A stretch of 9,025 bases of DNA from Giesbergeria sp. Its GTDB lineage: Bacteria; Pseudomonadota; Gammaproteobacteria; Burkholderiales; Burkholderiaceae_C. A program made the position numbers and the translations under genes. The notes under the pieces were generated by a model. That model was not told the DNA's origin and ran no database searches. It saw only the letters and a program-made list of their open reading frames with translations. Positions 1 to 6,648 of this stretch are shown here, one piece after another; the stretch's first letter is position 1, and every line of letters starts with the position of its first letter. The stretch is taken from positions 1 to 9,025 of the forward strand of contig JAGNUJ010000061.1 in assembly GCA_017987055.1 (NCBI GenBank). The letters run 5' to 3'.

Positions 1-44
1 TGTTGGCGCTCAAATGTAGCGCTGGATTTCATTTTCTTTTCCAT
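1..44 (-). CDS. possible 5' end of a leftward gene, cut by the window edge
   Basis: On the minus strand an ATG at 44-42 opens a frame that stays open to the edge and reads M-E-K-K-M-K-S-S-A-T-F-E-R-Q. A second in-frame ATG at 32-30 reads M-K-S-S-A-T-F-E-R-Q and is preceded by the purine-rich stretch GGAAAAGAAA, which could serve as a ribosome site. An AT-rich gap suitable for a promoter lies upstream, to the right. Fourteen codons are too few to name a family. I infer a gene only from the start context and the open frame, so this could be chance. Confidence 0.3.
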   Translation of the reverse strand, partial: MEKKMKSSATFERQ

Positions 45-367
45 GGACAACTTCTTGTATATGTTTTAGTGCGTTTGCTTACACCAACGCTCAAGTATGC
101 CAAATTTCGCGTCTGGCGATGATTCACATTAGTAGTTACCCTAGCTGAAAACTTGACAAAAATCAGCCGAAGACTGTTTTTTTATCGCCGTTTTTCAAGG
201 GAAAACGCGGTTATCTATCCAATAAACGCTCAGTGCCAACTATTAAATAGATAGCTACTAGCGCCCGTATTTAAAGGGCTAGAGGCCAATATGGCTTTGT
301 TATTCCATAATCAACCGGCTTGGCAGCTTTCTTCACCACAAAATCTTCTGCCCAATCCTCTAAACAC
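45..367. other. intergenic region without a convincing gene
   Basis: This 323-bp gap separates the possible gene at the left edge from the end of the transporter/acyltransferase gene. It is clearly more AT-rich than the coding DNA. It holds the first copy of the 37-bp repeat at 251-287. It also has a TTGACA box at 153-158 on the plus strand, but no good -10 box or plausible rightward gene follows it. The rest shows no RNA gene, no strong hairpin and no supported reading frame. It probably carries the promoter of any leftward gene at the edge. Confidence 0.6.
251..287 (+). repeat. 37-bp intergenic repeat, copy 1
   Basis: The element runs from ATAGCTACTAGCGCCC to GGGCTAGAGGCC around the centre GTATTTAAA. 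It differs from copy 2 (2443-2479) at a single base, an A instead of G at 257. CTAG and CCC on the left can pair with GGG and CTAG on the right, leaving a two-base CG bulge, so the RNA could form an imperfect hairpin. It lies about 80 bp past the stop codon of the leftward transporter/acyltransferase gene. Read in that gene's direction it ends in CTATCTATTTAATAG, with no long T-run, so it is a poorer terminator than copy 2. Confidence 0.85.
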
Positions 368-2299
368 TTACCGCGCCAGCAGCTGCGCCACTTGCGCCTG
401 CAAAGCCCTCGGCGTCAGGCCCTGCGCGGGCAGCGGCGCACCGACATTGAGCCCCACCCGGTTGAACCAGCCCCGGCGAAATGGCCGCACCATCGCGCCG
501 CCTTGCTCGATGCGACTGAAGTACGAACCCCACAGATGGGTCAGCGCCATCGGTATCACTGGCACTTCGATGCCCTCGGCCTGCGCGCGTTTCAAAATTT
601 TAACGATGCCGCCCTTGAACGGCTGCAACTGGCCGTCGCGCGTCAAACCGCCTTCAGGGAAGATAGCCAGCAAATTACCGCTGCGCAGCACCTGCACGGC
701 GCGCTCAAAGGCAGCGGCATACACCTGCGGGTCTTCTTTGTGCGGCGCAATCGGAATCGCCTTGGCCAAGCGAAACAGCCAGCCCAGTACCGGCACGCTG
801 AATATGCGGTGGTCCATCATGAAATAAATCGGCCGGGGGCTGGCAGCCATCAGCAACAAGGCGTCGATAAAGCTGACATGGTTGCAGGCCAGCACCGCTG
901 CACCACTGGTGGGCAAATGCTGCTCATCGCGCACCTTAAAGCGGTAAATAAAATGCGAGGCCACCCAGGCAACAAAGCGCAGCAAATATTCGGGCACTAG
1001 CAAAAAGATGTAGCCGGCCACCACCGCGTTGGCTATGCCGGTGAACAAAAACACCTGCGGCACCGTGAAGCCAGCCGATAGCAATGCGCCGACTATCAGC
1101 GCGCTGGCAATCATGAACAACGCGTTCAAGATGTTGTTGGCGGCAATGGTGCGGGCGCGGTGCGTGGGCGGGCTGCGCAGCTGAATCAGCGCATACATCG
1201 GCACGCTGTATAGGCCGGCAAACAGACTCAGCAGCAGCAAATCGGCCATCACGCGCCAGTGCGCAGCCTGCGCCAAGAAAGCGGCCAAGCCCATCACCTC
1301 AGCCGCCGGCAGGCTGCGCGAGGCAAAGTACAGGTCGATGGCAAACACGCTCATGCCAATCGCGCCGAGTGGCACCAAGCCGATTTCGACATGGCGGCGG
1401 CTCAGCACCTCGCACAGCAGCGAGCCGGTGCCAATGCCCATCGAAAACACCACCAGCAGCAGCGATGCCACCTGCTCATTGCCGTGCAGCACCTCTTTGG
1501 CAAAGCTGGGGAATTGGCTCAGAAACACCGCGCCAAAAAACCACATCCAGCTGATTCCCAGCAGCGAGCGAAACACCACCACGTTGCCATGCGCCAGCCG
1601 CAGGTTGCGCCACGTCTCGGTCAGCGGGTTCCAGTTGATGCGCAGCGCCGGGTCGGTCGCCGGCGCGCTCGGAATGCCTTGCGCCACCACGCGCCCCACC
1701 AGCGCCAGCAGCACACACACCACGGCGACGCTGTTGTGGCCAATGCCCGGCAACGCCACCAGCAAACCGCCGGCGACGTTGCCCAGCAAGATAGCGACAA
1801 AGGTGCCCATCTCGACCATGCCGTTGCCGCCGGTCAGCTCGCGCTCGCTCAGCACTTGGGGCAAATAGGCAAATTTGACCGGGCCAAACAGCGTCGAATG
1901 CACGCCCATCAAAAAGGTACACAGCAGCAGCACCGGCACGCTGGCGACGACGAAGCCGCCGGCGGCGACCAGCATGATGGCAATCTCCAAATTTTTGACA
2001 AAGCGAATCATGCGCGTCTTGTCAAACTTGTCGGTCAACTGCCCCGAGGTGGCCGAAAACAGCAAAAACGGCAAAATAAACAGCGCCCCAATCACCAGCC
2101 CGGCCAGCGCTGGCGGCAGCCACGACACGCTGAGCTGGTAGGTGACCATCACCGTGAAGGCGAACTTGAACAGGTTGTCGTTGGCCGCGCCCGAAAACTG
2201 CGTCCAAAAGAACGGCGCAAAGCGGCGCTGGCGTAGCAGGGCAAATTGGTTCGGGTGCTCGGGCGGGCTGGGCTGGTCGGTGGGTGCGTCCGTGGGCAT
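368..2299 (-). CDS. fused MFS transporter (LplT-like) and 1-acylglycerol-3-phosphate O-acyltransferase (PlsC-like)
   Basis: This 643-residue inner-membrane protein joins two domains. Residues of about 20-440 form a major facilitator transporter with about 11-12 hydrophobic helices, resembling the lysophospholipid flippase LplT. Residues of about 455-643 form a PlsC-type acyltransferase: the catalytic NHVSFID (H474 and D479 of the HX4D motif), the substrate-binding FPEGGLTR at 547-554, and a VIPMALTH segment near 581-588. In known LplT/Aas systems lysophospholipid is moved inward and re-acylated, so phospholipid repair is the likely role (inference). The acyl-ACP synthetase domain found in three-domain relatives is absent and not encoded next door. 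The frame extends 36 codons upstream, but that stretch is arginine-rich and unlike the family. The ATG at 2299 is chosen because the family-like FALLRQRRFAPFF follows soon after. Its ribosome site is weak. The gene stands 211 bp from the FIST gene. Confidence 0.88.
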   Translation of the reverse strand: MPTDAPTDQPSPPEHPNQFALLRQRRFAPFFWTQFSGAANDNLFKFAFTVMVTYQLSVSWLPPALAGLVIGALFILPFLLFSATSGQLTDKFDKTRMIRFVKNLEIAIMLVAAGGFVVASVPVLLLCTFLMGVHSTLFGPVKFAYLPQVLSERELTGGNGMVEMGTFVAILLGNVAGGLLVALPGIGHNSVAVVCVLLALVGRVVAQGIPSAPATDPALRINWNPLTETWRNLRLAHGNVVVFRSLLGISWMWFFGAVFLSQFPSFAKEVLHGNEQVASLLLVVFSMGIGTGSLLCEVLSRRHVEIGLVPLGAIGMSVFAIDLYFASRSLPAAEVMGLAAFLAQAAHWRVMADLLLLSLFAGLYSVPMYALIQLRSPPTHRARTIAANNILNALFMIASALIVGALLSAGFTVPQVFLFTGIANAVVAGYIFLLVPEYLLRFVAWVASHFIYRFKVRDEQHLPTSGAAVLACNHVSFIDALLLMAASPRPIYFMMDHRIFSVPVLGWLFRLAKAIPIAPHKEDPQVYAAAFERAVQVLRSGNLLAIFPEGGLTRDGQLQPFKGGIVKILKRAQAEGIEVPVIPMALTHLWGSYFSRIEQGGAMVRPFRRGWFNRVGLNVGAPLPAQGLTPRALQAQVAQLLAR

Positions 2300-2338
2300 G
2301 CGTGATTTCTGTGGAGTGAGGGTGGCGGCGGTGATTGT

Positions 2339-2358
2339 GCAGCGCTTATAAGCACTGC
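2339..2358. promoter_or_regulatory. 20-bp near-perfect palindrome upstream of the transporter/acyltransferase gene
   Basis: The sequence GCAGCGCTTATAAGCACTGC matches its own reverse complement in nine of ten base pairs. The central ten bases, GCTTATAAGC, are perfect. It lies 40-59 bp upstream of the chosen ATG at 2299, a usual place for an operator. The centre also contains TATAA, which could act as a -10 box, but I see no good -35 box at the right distance. Binding of a dimeric regulator is inferred from symmetry and position only. Confidence 0.35.
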
Positions 2359-2436
2359 TACGGCGGCTAGGACGAGCTGCTCCAGCGCCCACGTGACATC
2401 CGCGCAACGACCGCCATCAAGACAAACAACGCTATC

Positions 2437-2484
2437 AAAAAAATAGCTGCTAGCGCCCGTATTTAAAGGGCTAGAGGCCTATTT
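2437..2484 (-). terminator. probable rho-independent terminator of the FIST gene, formed by repeat copy 2
   Basis: Read leftward, AAATAG, CTAG and CCC on one side can pair with GGG, CTAG and CTATTT on the other, with small internal loops. The hairpin is followed by seven T residues (plus-strand A-run at 2437-2443). It begins 27 bp past the stop codon of the FIST gene, where a terminator would be expected. The stem is imperfect and its stability was not computed. Confidence 0.5.
2443..2479 (+). repeat. 37-bp intergenic repeat, copy 2
   Basis: This copy has the same orientation as copy 1 and matches it at 36 of 37 bases. It reads from ATAGCTGCTAGCGCCC to GGGCTAGAGGCC. Flanking AAATAG and CTATTT arms extend the dyad to about 44 bp (2441-2484). 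It separates the FIST gene from the transporter/acyltransferase gene and appears to serve as the terminator of the former. Confidence 0.9.
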
Positions 2485-2510
2485 TACTTAAAATCCGCCT
2501 CAAACCAGCA

Positions 2511-3812
2511 TCAAACCGGGCTGGTAAACACCGTCAGCACGCCGGCGTAGCCGTAGAGGTGGTGATGGGCGATTTCGCCGCCAGCAAAAAAGCCCACCAG
2601 CGGCACATCGCCCAGCGCGCGGCGCACGATGTGCAGCTCGGCACTTTTGCCGCCAAAATGCAGCCCGCCCCGACCCGAGCAGCTGACGTAAATGGCGCCC
2701 ACCATGCGCCGCGCGGGCACTGAAGGTGCCGAAGATGTCAGCTCCTCTGGCGCCAACTCCTCGCGTATTTCGGTGCAAATGCGCGTCAAATCGGCCCGCG
2801 CCGCCGCCACGTTGCGCTGGCAAAACGACAGGCGCATGCCCGGCTCAATCAAATCGCCCAGCGCTACGCCGTGGCGTACACCATCTAAGCCGATGATGTG
2901 GCGCACGCGCGTATCGGTGCCAAAGTGGCCAGTCTGCTGCCCCAGCGCCGGCGTGTCGCTGCTGCGCGGCGCATCCATCAGGCCAACCAGCGTGGCGCGC
3001 ACGCTCTCTACGGCGTGCTGCGGATTGCCCTCTAGCGACACCTGCAACGTCTGCAGCAGCACATCCAGCGCTGGCTCGCTGTCGAGTTGCAGCACTACGT
3101 TGTCTTGTGCCGCCGTAATCGAGCGCACTGGCCCTACCGGCTGACAGCCCTGCGTGATACGCGAGAGCAGCGCCACACGCGCATCAAACGCCACGCCCGA
3201 TAAACCGCTGTCATACACCCCGCAAGCGTGCCCCTGCCCGGCCATATTGCCGTCAGCACTGAGCGCAAACTGCACAGCTGCATAGCGGCCAGCAGACAGG
3301 CCGCCAAACACATAACCGCTGGTGGTGCGCTCGGCCATTTCGTTAATCAATCCGGCAATATCGGGTATTTGGCCGTCTGCATGTAGCAGTGCAGTGTGGG
3401 CGACAAAGCCACGCCCCCCACCAGCGCCAATCGCGTGCGGCAGTGGTGCCACGCCCGAGAACACGCGGTATTGATCCGCTGGCACGTCCAACAACAGCAG
3501 CGCCAGCGCTGGCTCATCAAAATACTCCACTGCACCGGCGCACACTCCCATACCCACCGTGCCGCTCCAGTCGGTCACGCTAGGCAGGGCGGCGCTCAGG
3601 TGCTCTAGCAGCGCTTGGGCCTCGCCCACGCTATGGGCGTAGTGGTCGGTGATGTAGAGCAAGCCCAGCGTGGGCGCGCTAGCGTAGCGCGGGTCACGCA
3701 TTTGCGCCTGCACCATTGCCAGCGCCGCATCAGCGGCCACGCGCCAATCAGGGCTGCTGGCATGGCCGCACGGAAACAACCTTAGCCCGCTGGTGTGCGA
3801 TGTATCAGCCAA
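2511..3812 (-). CDS. FIST N- and C-domain signal transduction protein
   Basis: The 433-residue product has a FIST N domain at about residues 40-245 and a FIST C domain at about 246-420. FIST-C hallmarks are clear: SCSGRGG at 377-383, HFGGKSAE at 385-392 and VPLVGFFAGGEIA at 403-415. FIST domains are thought to sense small ligands, perhaps amino acids. No kinase, diguanylate cyclase, receptor domain, signal peptide or membrane segment is attached, so this is probably a soluble stand-alone sensor of unknown ligand. The N-terminal LFPCGHASSPDWR stretch looks family-like, so the true start cannot be far downstream. The chosen start is a TTG, with no ATG or GTG nearby and only a weak ribosome site; another TTG at residue 12 is possible. 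The start is 20 bp past the phaM stop codon, which suggests one transcript and perhaps translational coupling. Confidence 0.85.
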   Translation of the reverse strand: MADTSHTSGLRLFPCGHASSPDWRVAADAALAMVQAQMRDPRYASAPTLGLLYITDHYAHSVGEAQALLEHLSAALPSVTDWSGTVGMGVCAGAVEYFDEPALALLLLDVPADQYRVFSGVAPLPHAIGAGGGRGFVAHTALLHADGQIPDIAGLINEMAERTTSGYVFGGLSAGRYAAVQFALSADGNMAGQGHACGVYDSGLSGVAFDARVALLSRITQGCQPVGPVRSITAAQDNVVLQLDSEPALDVLLQTLQVSLEGNPQHAVESVRATLVGLMDAPRSSDTPALGQQTGHFGTDTRVRHIIGLDGVRHGVALGDLIEPGMRLSFCQRNVAAARADLTRICTEIREELAPEELTSSAPSVPARRMVGAIYVSCSGRGGLHFGGKSAELHIVRRALGDVPLVGFFAGGEIAHHHLYGYAGVLTVFTSPV

Positions 3813-3832
3813 GGCCAGCTTCGCCAGAGAAC

Positions 3833-4708
3833 TTAACGCGCCGCTTTGGTGCTTGGACGGCGTGCAGCACCAGCACCAGCAGGTGCAGCCTTAGGCGCGG
3901 TCGCTTTTTTAGCTGCGGCACCCGCACGCGCTGTGCTGTCTTTAGCCGCCGTGGTCTTTTTGACGGCAGCCGGTGCGCGGCGCTGCGATGCGGGCACGGG
4001 CACTGCAGCTGCGGCCAAACTGGTGGCTGCACGCGTCGCTGTTTGCACACTTTGTACGCTGTGGGCGGCAATGTCGGTAGCCGTCTTTAGCGCCCCCTTG
4101 GCCATATCGGTGGCTGCGCCCTGCGCCGCTTCAAAGGCATGTTGCTTGGCCACATCGGCCAGCACGGTGCCAGCAATTTGCTGAAACTGCTGAGTCAACG
4201 CGCTCCACCACTGCATTGGATCGACCGCGCTGGTTGGCGCTTTGGCGTCGCTGCTGGGCGTGGCCGTGGCTGCGGGGGGCACGGCAGGCGGCGGCGTGGG
4301 CACATCGGGCACGCGAGCGGCAGCCGCCATCGACTGCGCCGCGCCCACCAGCGACTCGCCCATTTTTTGCATATTGCCCATCACCGCATCGGGCGTGTTG
4401 AGCTTGAACGCATTAGCCACATCGCCCATGCTGACGTTCATGCCAGCCAGCGTCGAGAGCGTCATTTTCTGCACCTCCAGCGCCTGAATCGTCGCTGTGA
4501 GCGCACGCGAGTTTTGCTCCAACCAAAACTGCACCGACTTCAACTCCTGAATGCGCTTGTCAACCTCTTCAACGCTCATCGTTGGCGCAATCCAGCTCGA
4601 CAAACTAGGCATCTGCGCCGAGTTGTTGGCCGCGCCTTTGGTCAAGCTCTGCAAAAAGTCAAAACCGGGCACAAATTTACCGAAATTGAAGGGGGTGTTG
4701 TCGCTCAT
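3833..4708 (-). CDS. phaM: PhaM family polyhydroxyalkanoate granule regulatory protein
   Basis: In Cupriavidus necator PhaM binds PHA synthase PhaC and DNA, activates the synthase and spreads granules between daughter cells with the nucleoid. This 291-residue protein has the family core at about residues 12-104, with FDFLQSL, SWIAPTMSVEEVDKRI, FWLEQN at 61-66, ALEVQKMTL and GMNVSMGDVANAF. A Pro/Ala-rich linker (about 132-162) follows, then PMQWWSALTQQFQQIAG at 164-180, an alanine-rich helical stretch, and a basic tail from about 242 with KK, AKK and RR pairs resembling histone H1 or the PAKKA motifs of PhaM. The tail is the likely DNA-binding part (inference). It is somewhat longer than the roughly 260-residue C. 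necator protein as I recall it. The ATG has a good AGGAG at 4715-4719, six bases upstream. The gene lies 73 bp past the copper chaperone gene and just ahead of the FIST gene. Confidence 0.9.
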   Translation of the reverse strand: MSDNTPFNFGKFVPGFDFLQSLTKGAANNSAQMPSLSSWIAPTMSVEEVDKRIQELKSVQFWLEQNSRALTATIQALEVQKMTLSTLAGMNVSMGDVANAFKLNTPDAVMGNMQKMGESLVGAAQSMAAAARVPDVPTPPPAVPPAATATPSSDAKAPTSAVDPMQWWSALTQQFQQIAGTVLADVAKQHAFEAAQGAATDMAKGALKTATDIAAHSVQSVQTATRAATSLAAAAVPVPASQRRAPAAVKKTTAAKDSTARAGAAAKKATAPKAAPAGAGAARRPSTKAAR

Positions 4709-4781
4709 TGAATGCTCCTAGCGGGAGGTAAAAAAAACACTTCTACAGCTTAACGCCAACGCAAGCGCCTCTGACACAGAC

Positions 4782-5309
4782 TCAATGCGGGTGGTGCTGC
4801 ATCGGCACAGACATCGTATGCCCAGCTGCGCCGCCCGGCGCTTTTACGGCAACGGGCAGTTGTAACTGTTGCTGGCTTTCAACGCCTTGGGCATCTTGAA
4901 AAAACAATGTCACCGCCACGCTGGTGCCTTTGAGCAGCGGCGCTTTCAAGTCCATCAGCATCACGTGATAACCGCCGGGCTTGAGCTCGACCGCTTTGCC
5001 GGCAGGCAGCTCCAGCGCGGGGATGGCGCGCATCTTCATGATGTCGCCGTCCATCTTCATCTCGTGGACTTCGGTGATGCCGGCGGCGGGCGATTGGGCG
5101 CGCACCAAGCGCATCGCCTCGGGCGCGGTCAAGCGCATAAAAGCACCTGTGGCCTTTTGACCCGGCACACTGGCACGCGCCCAAGCGCCTTCAACGCTCA
5201 CGCTGACGGCGGCGCTATCAGCAGCGCTAGCGGGCGTTTGCGCATAGGCAGCACCACTGAGCACAGCAGCGGCCAGGAACACGGGGGCAGTAAGACGTTG
5301 CAAGAACAT
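4782..5309 (-). CDS. periplasmic PCu(A)C copper chaperone with His/Met-rich tail
   Basis: PCu(A)C proteins bind Cu(I) in the periplasm and deliver it, often to the CuA centre of cytochrome oxidase. The 175-residue product starts with a signal peptide (MFLQRL, then a hydrophobic run) and a likely cleavage site at A21-Y-A23. The metal-binding signature is intact: H82-X10-M93-X21-H115-X-M117, the exact family spacing. Extra methionines at 84, 86 and 91 surround it. The last 12 residues, HTMSVPMQHHPH, form a His/Met-rich tail that could hold more copper. The start ATG has GGGAG at 5316-5320, six bases upstream. No SCO1, cytochrome oxidase or TonB receptor gene is adjacent, so the client is unknown. 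The gene is divergent from the zinc-ribbon protein gene, with 149 bp between starts, and may or may not be co-transcribed with phaM. Confidence 0.92.
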   Translation of the reverse strand: MFLQRLTAPVFLAAAVLSGAAYAQTPASAADSAAVSVSVEGAWARASVPGQKATGAFMRLTAPEAMRLVRAQSPAAGITEVHEMKMDGDIMKMRAIPALELPAGKAVELKPGGYHVMLMDLKAPLLKGTSVAVTLFFQDAQGVESQQQLQLPVAVKAPGGAAGHTMSVPMQHHPH

Positions 5310-5380
5310 AGATTTCTCCCATAAAAAACGTTAAAAGACTGTAGCCCATCGCTTCGGCGGCTCATTTTTAGCATCGAAAT

Positions 5381-5417
5381 GGCCTCTAGCCCTTTAAACA
5401 CGTGCGCTAGCAGCTAT
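5381..5417 (-). repeat. 37-bp intergenic repeat, copy 3 (inverted)
   Basis: The reverse complement of this stretch matches copy 2 at 35 of 37 bases. The two changes are C to A and A to G, on either side of CGT. They create a CACGTG centre and break one of the three CCC/GGG pairs of the inner stem. The copy lies between two divergent genes, so it cannot be the terminator of either. AT-rich bases continue to the right (TTAAATAAGTAGTAAATAAAA). Confidence 0.85.
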
Positions 5418-5458
5418 TAAATAAGTAGTAAATAAAACCCAAGAAAAGCAATAGCGCT

Positions 5459-6508
5459 ATGAGCAAATCTTTGCGATTGTCCGAGAAATGGTTTCGCCGC
5501 GGCCTGTGGCTGGTGGCGCTGGTGTTTGCCAGCTTTTTAATTGGATTGGGCGGCACCATCGTCGGTGACTTGCCGCAAGTCGAAGCACAACTGGAGCTGG
5601 ACGATTTTCTCGATCGCGCCCAAGCCCAGCAGCTGCGCGCGCAATTGCAAACCGAGCGCAGCGCCGCAGAGAGCGCTACAGCCGCGCTGGAGCAAGCCCA
5701 GCTGCAGCTGGGCAAAGCGCGTGGCGAAATCCAATCGCAGCGCGAAAGCTTTAACAACTGGCTGGCCGCGCGCAGCGTCACCCAGCGCGCCGAGCACGAC
5801 CCCGACGTGCTGGCGCGCACCCGCGTGCTGGACGTGCTGCAAGCGGCCGAGCAAGCCCAGCGCCGCGCAGTGCAAGCGCAGCAGCAAGCTGCGCTGGACG
5901 CCCGACAAGCTGCTGCGCAAACAGAAAAGCGTATCAGCCAATTAGAGAGCGGCGCCCGCACGCTGATGCAGGCCGAGCTGCGCCGCGTCGAGCTGCGGGT
6001 GTTTTTGTACCGCCTCGCGCTAACGCTGCCACTGCTGAGCATCGCTGGCTGGCTATTCGTCAAAAAGCGCCAAAGCACTTATTGGCCGTTTGTCTGGGGC
6101 TTTGTCTTGTTTGCGCTGTTTGCGTTTTTTGTCGAGCTGGTGCCGTATTTACCCAGCTATGGCGGCTATGTGCGCTACGTGGTTGGCATTGGCATCACCG
6201 CACTGGTCGGGCGCTACGCGATTTTGGCGCTCAACCGCTATTTGGAGCAGCAAAAGCTGGCTGAGGCACTGCCCGACCAAGAACGGCGCAAAGAGCTGAG
6301 CTACGACGTGGCGCTGGCGCGTTTGGCCAAAAGCGTTTGCCCCGGCTGCGAGCGCCCGGTCGATTTAAAAGATGGCGTGACCGACTTTTGCCCGCACTGC
6401 GGCATTGGCCTGTTTGACCACTGCGGCCAGTGCGACACGCGCAAAAGCGCTTTTGCCAAGTTCTGCCATGCGTGCGGCTGCGCGGCAAAGCTGGAGCCAA
6501 CAGCCTGA
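5459..6508 (+). CDS. unrecognised membrane protein: periplasmic coiled coil, four TM helices, C-terminal double zinc ribbon
   Basis: I do not recognise a named function. The 349-residue product has a basic N-terminus (KWFRRG), a first membrane helix at about 15-36, and a long Gln/Ala/Glu-rich helical region at about 42-175 that should form a coiled coil. Three more helices follow at about 181-201, 208-229 and 236-257. The cytoplasmic end carries two zinc-ribbon knuckle pairs: C294-P-G-C297 with C311-P-H-C314, and C322-G-Q-C325 with C336-H-A-C339, plus C341. Basic residues at the N-terminus, after helix 2 (KKR) and after helix 4 put both ends inside and the coil in the periplasm. This could pass a signal, or anchor a partner, across the membrane (inference). 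The ribosome site before the ATG is weak (AAGAAAAG, slightly far). It is divergent from the copper chaperone gene; a link to copper is unproven. Confidence 0.85.
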   Translation: MSKSLRLSEKWFRRGLWLVALVFASFLIGLGGTIVGDLPQVEAQLELDDFLDRAQAQQLRAQLQTERSAAESATAALEQAQLQLGKARGEIQSQRESFNNWLAARSVTQRAEHDPDVLARTRVLDVLQAAEQAQRRAVQAQQQAALDARQAAAQTEKRISQLESGARTLMQAELRRVELRVFLYRLALTLPLLSIAGWLFVKKRQSTYWPFVWGFVLFALFAFFVELVPYLPSYGGYVRYVVGIGITALVGRYAILALNRYLEQQKLAEALPDQERRKELSYDVALARLAKSVCPGCERPVDLKDGVTDFCPHCGIGLFDHCGQCDTRKSAFAKFCHACGCAAKLEPTA

Positions 6509-6648
6509 GCCACACACACCAACTGCGGTCTTTGTCCTACGGCTACAGAGTCGCTTGGCTTGCGCAAATAACGCGCCACGCTCGCTACAACGAAAGGTAC
6601 GGGGTGCCCACAGCATATCGCCCACTGCACACCGATAAGGGGATATTC

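Noticed and set aside
153..158. TTGACA box on the plus strand
   Set aside because: No -10 box stands 16-18 bp away, and no rightward gene follows before the convergent transporter/acyltransferase gene.
272..370. A leftward open stretch just past the transporter/acyltransferase stop reading KCLEDWAEDFVVKKAAKPVD and running into repeat copy 1
   Set aside because: It has no start codon of its own and no family I recognise, and it ends inside the repeat. It could be a remnant of a lost gene or chance, and is too short to support.
1259..2236. A 325-codon rightward open frame rich in His, Gln and Arg
   Set aside because: It lies antisense to the transporter/acyltransferase gene, whose domains and motifs are clear. 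The His/Gln-rich make-up is what the reverse strand of a GC-rich gene gives.
2300..2407. A 36-residue N-terminal extension of the transporter/acyltransferase
   Set aside because: The stretch is Arg/Ser/Ala-rich, unlike LplT-family N-termini, and covers the palindrome at 2339-2358. The ATG at 2299 is closer to the usual family length.
4139..4711. A 190-codon rightward open frame
   Set aside because: It is antisense to phaM, has Arg/His-rich low-complexity composition and no recognisable domain. phaM fits a known family with a good ribosome site.
6430..6648. A 73-residue N-terminal extension of the glycine-zipper protein, overlapping the zinc-ribbon gene
   Set aside because: The ATG at 6649 has a strong ribosome site at ideal distance, and the extension overlaps the conserved cysteine region of the upstream gene in another frame.
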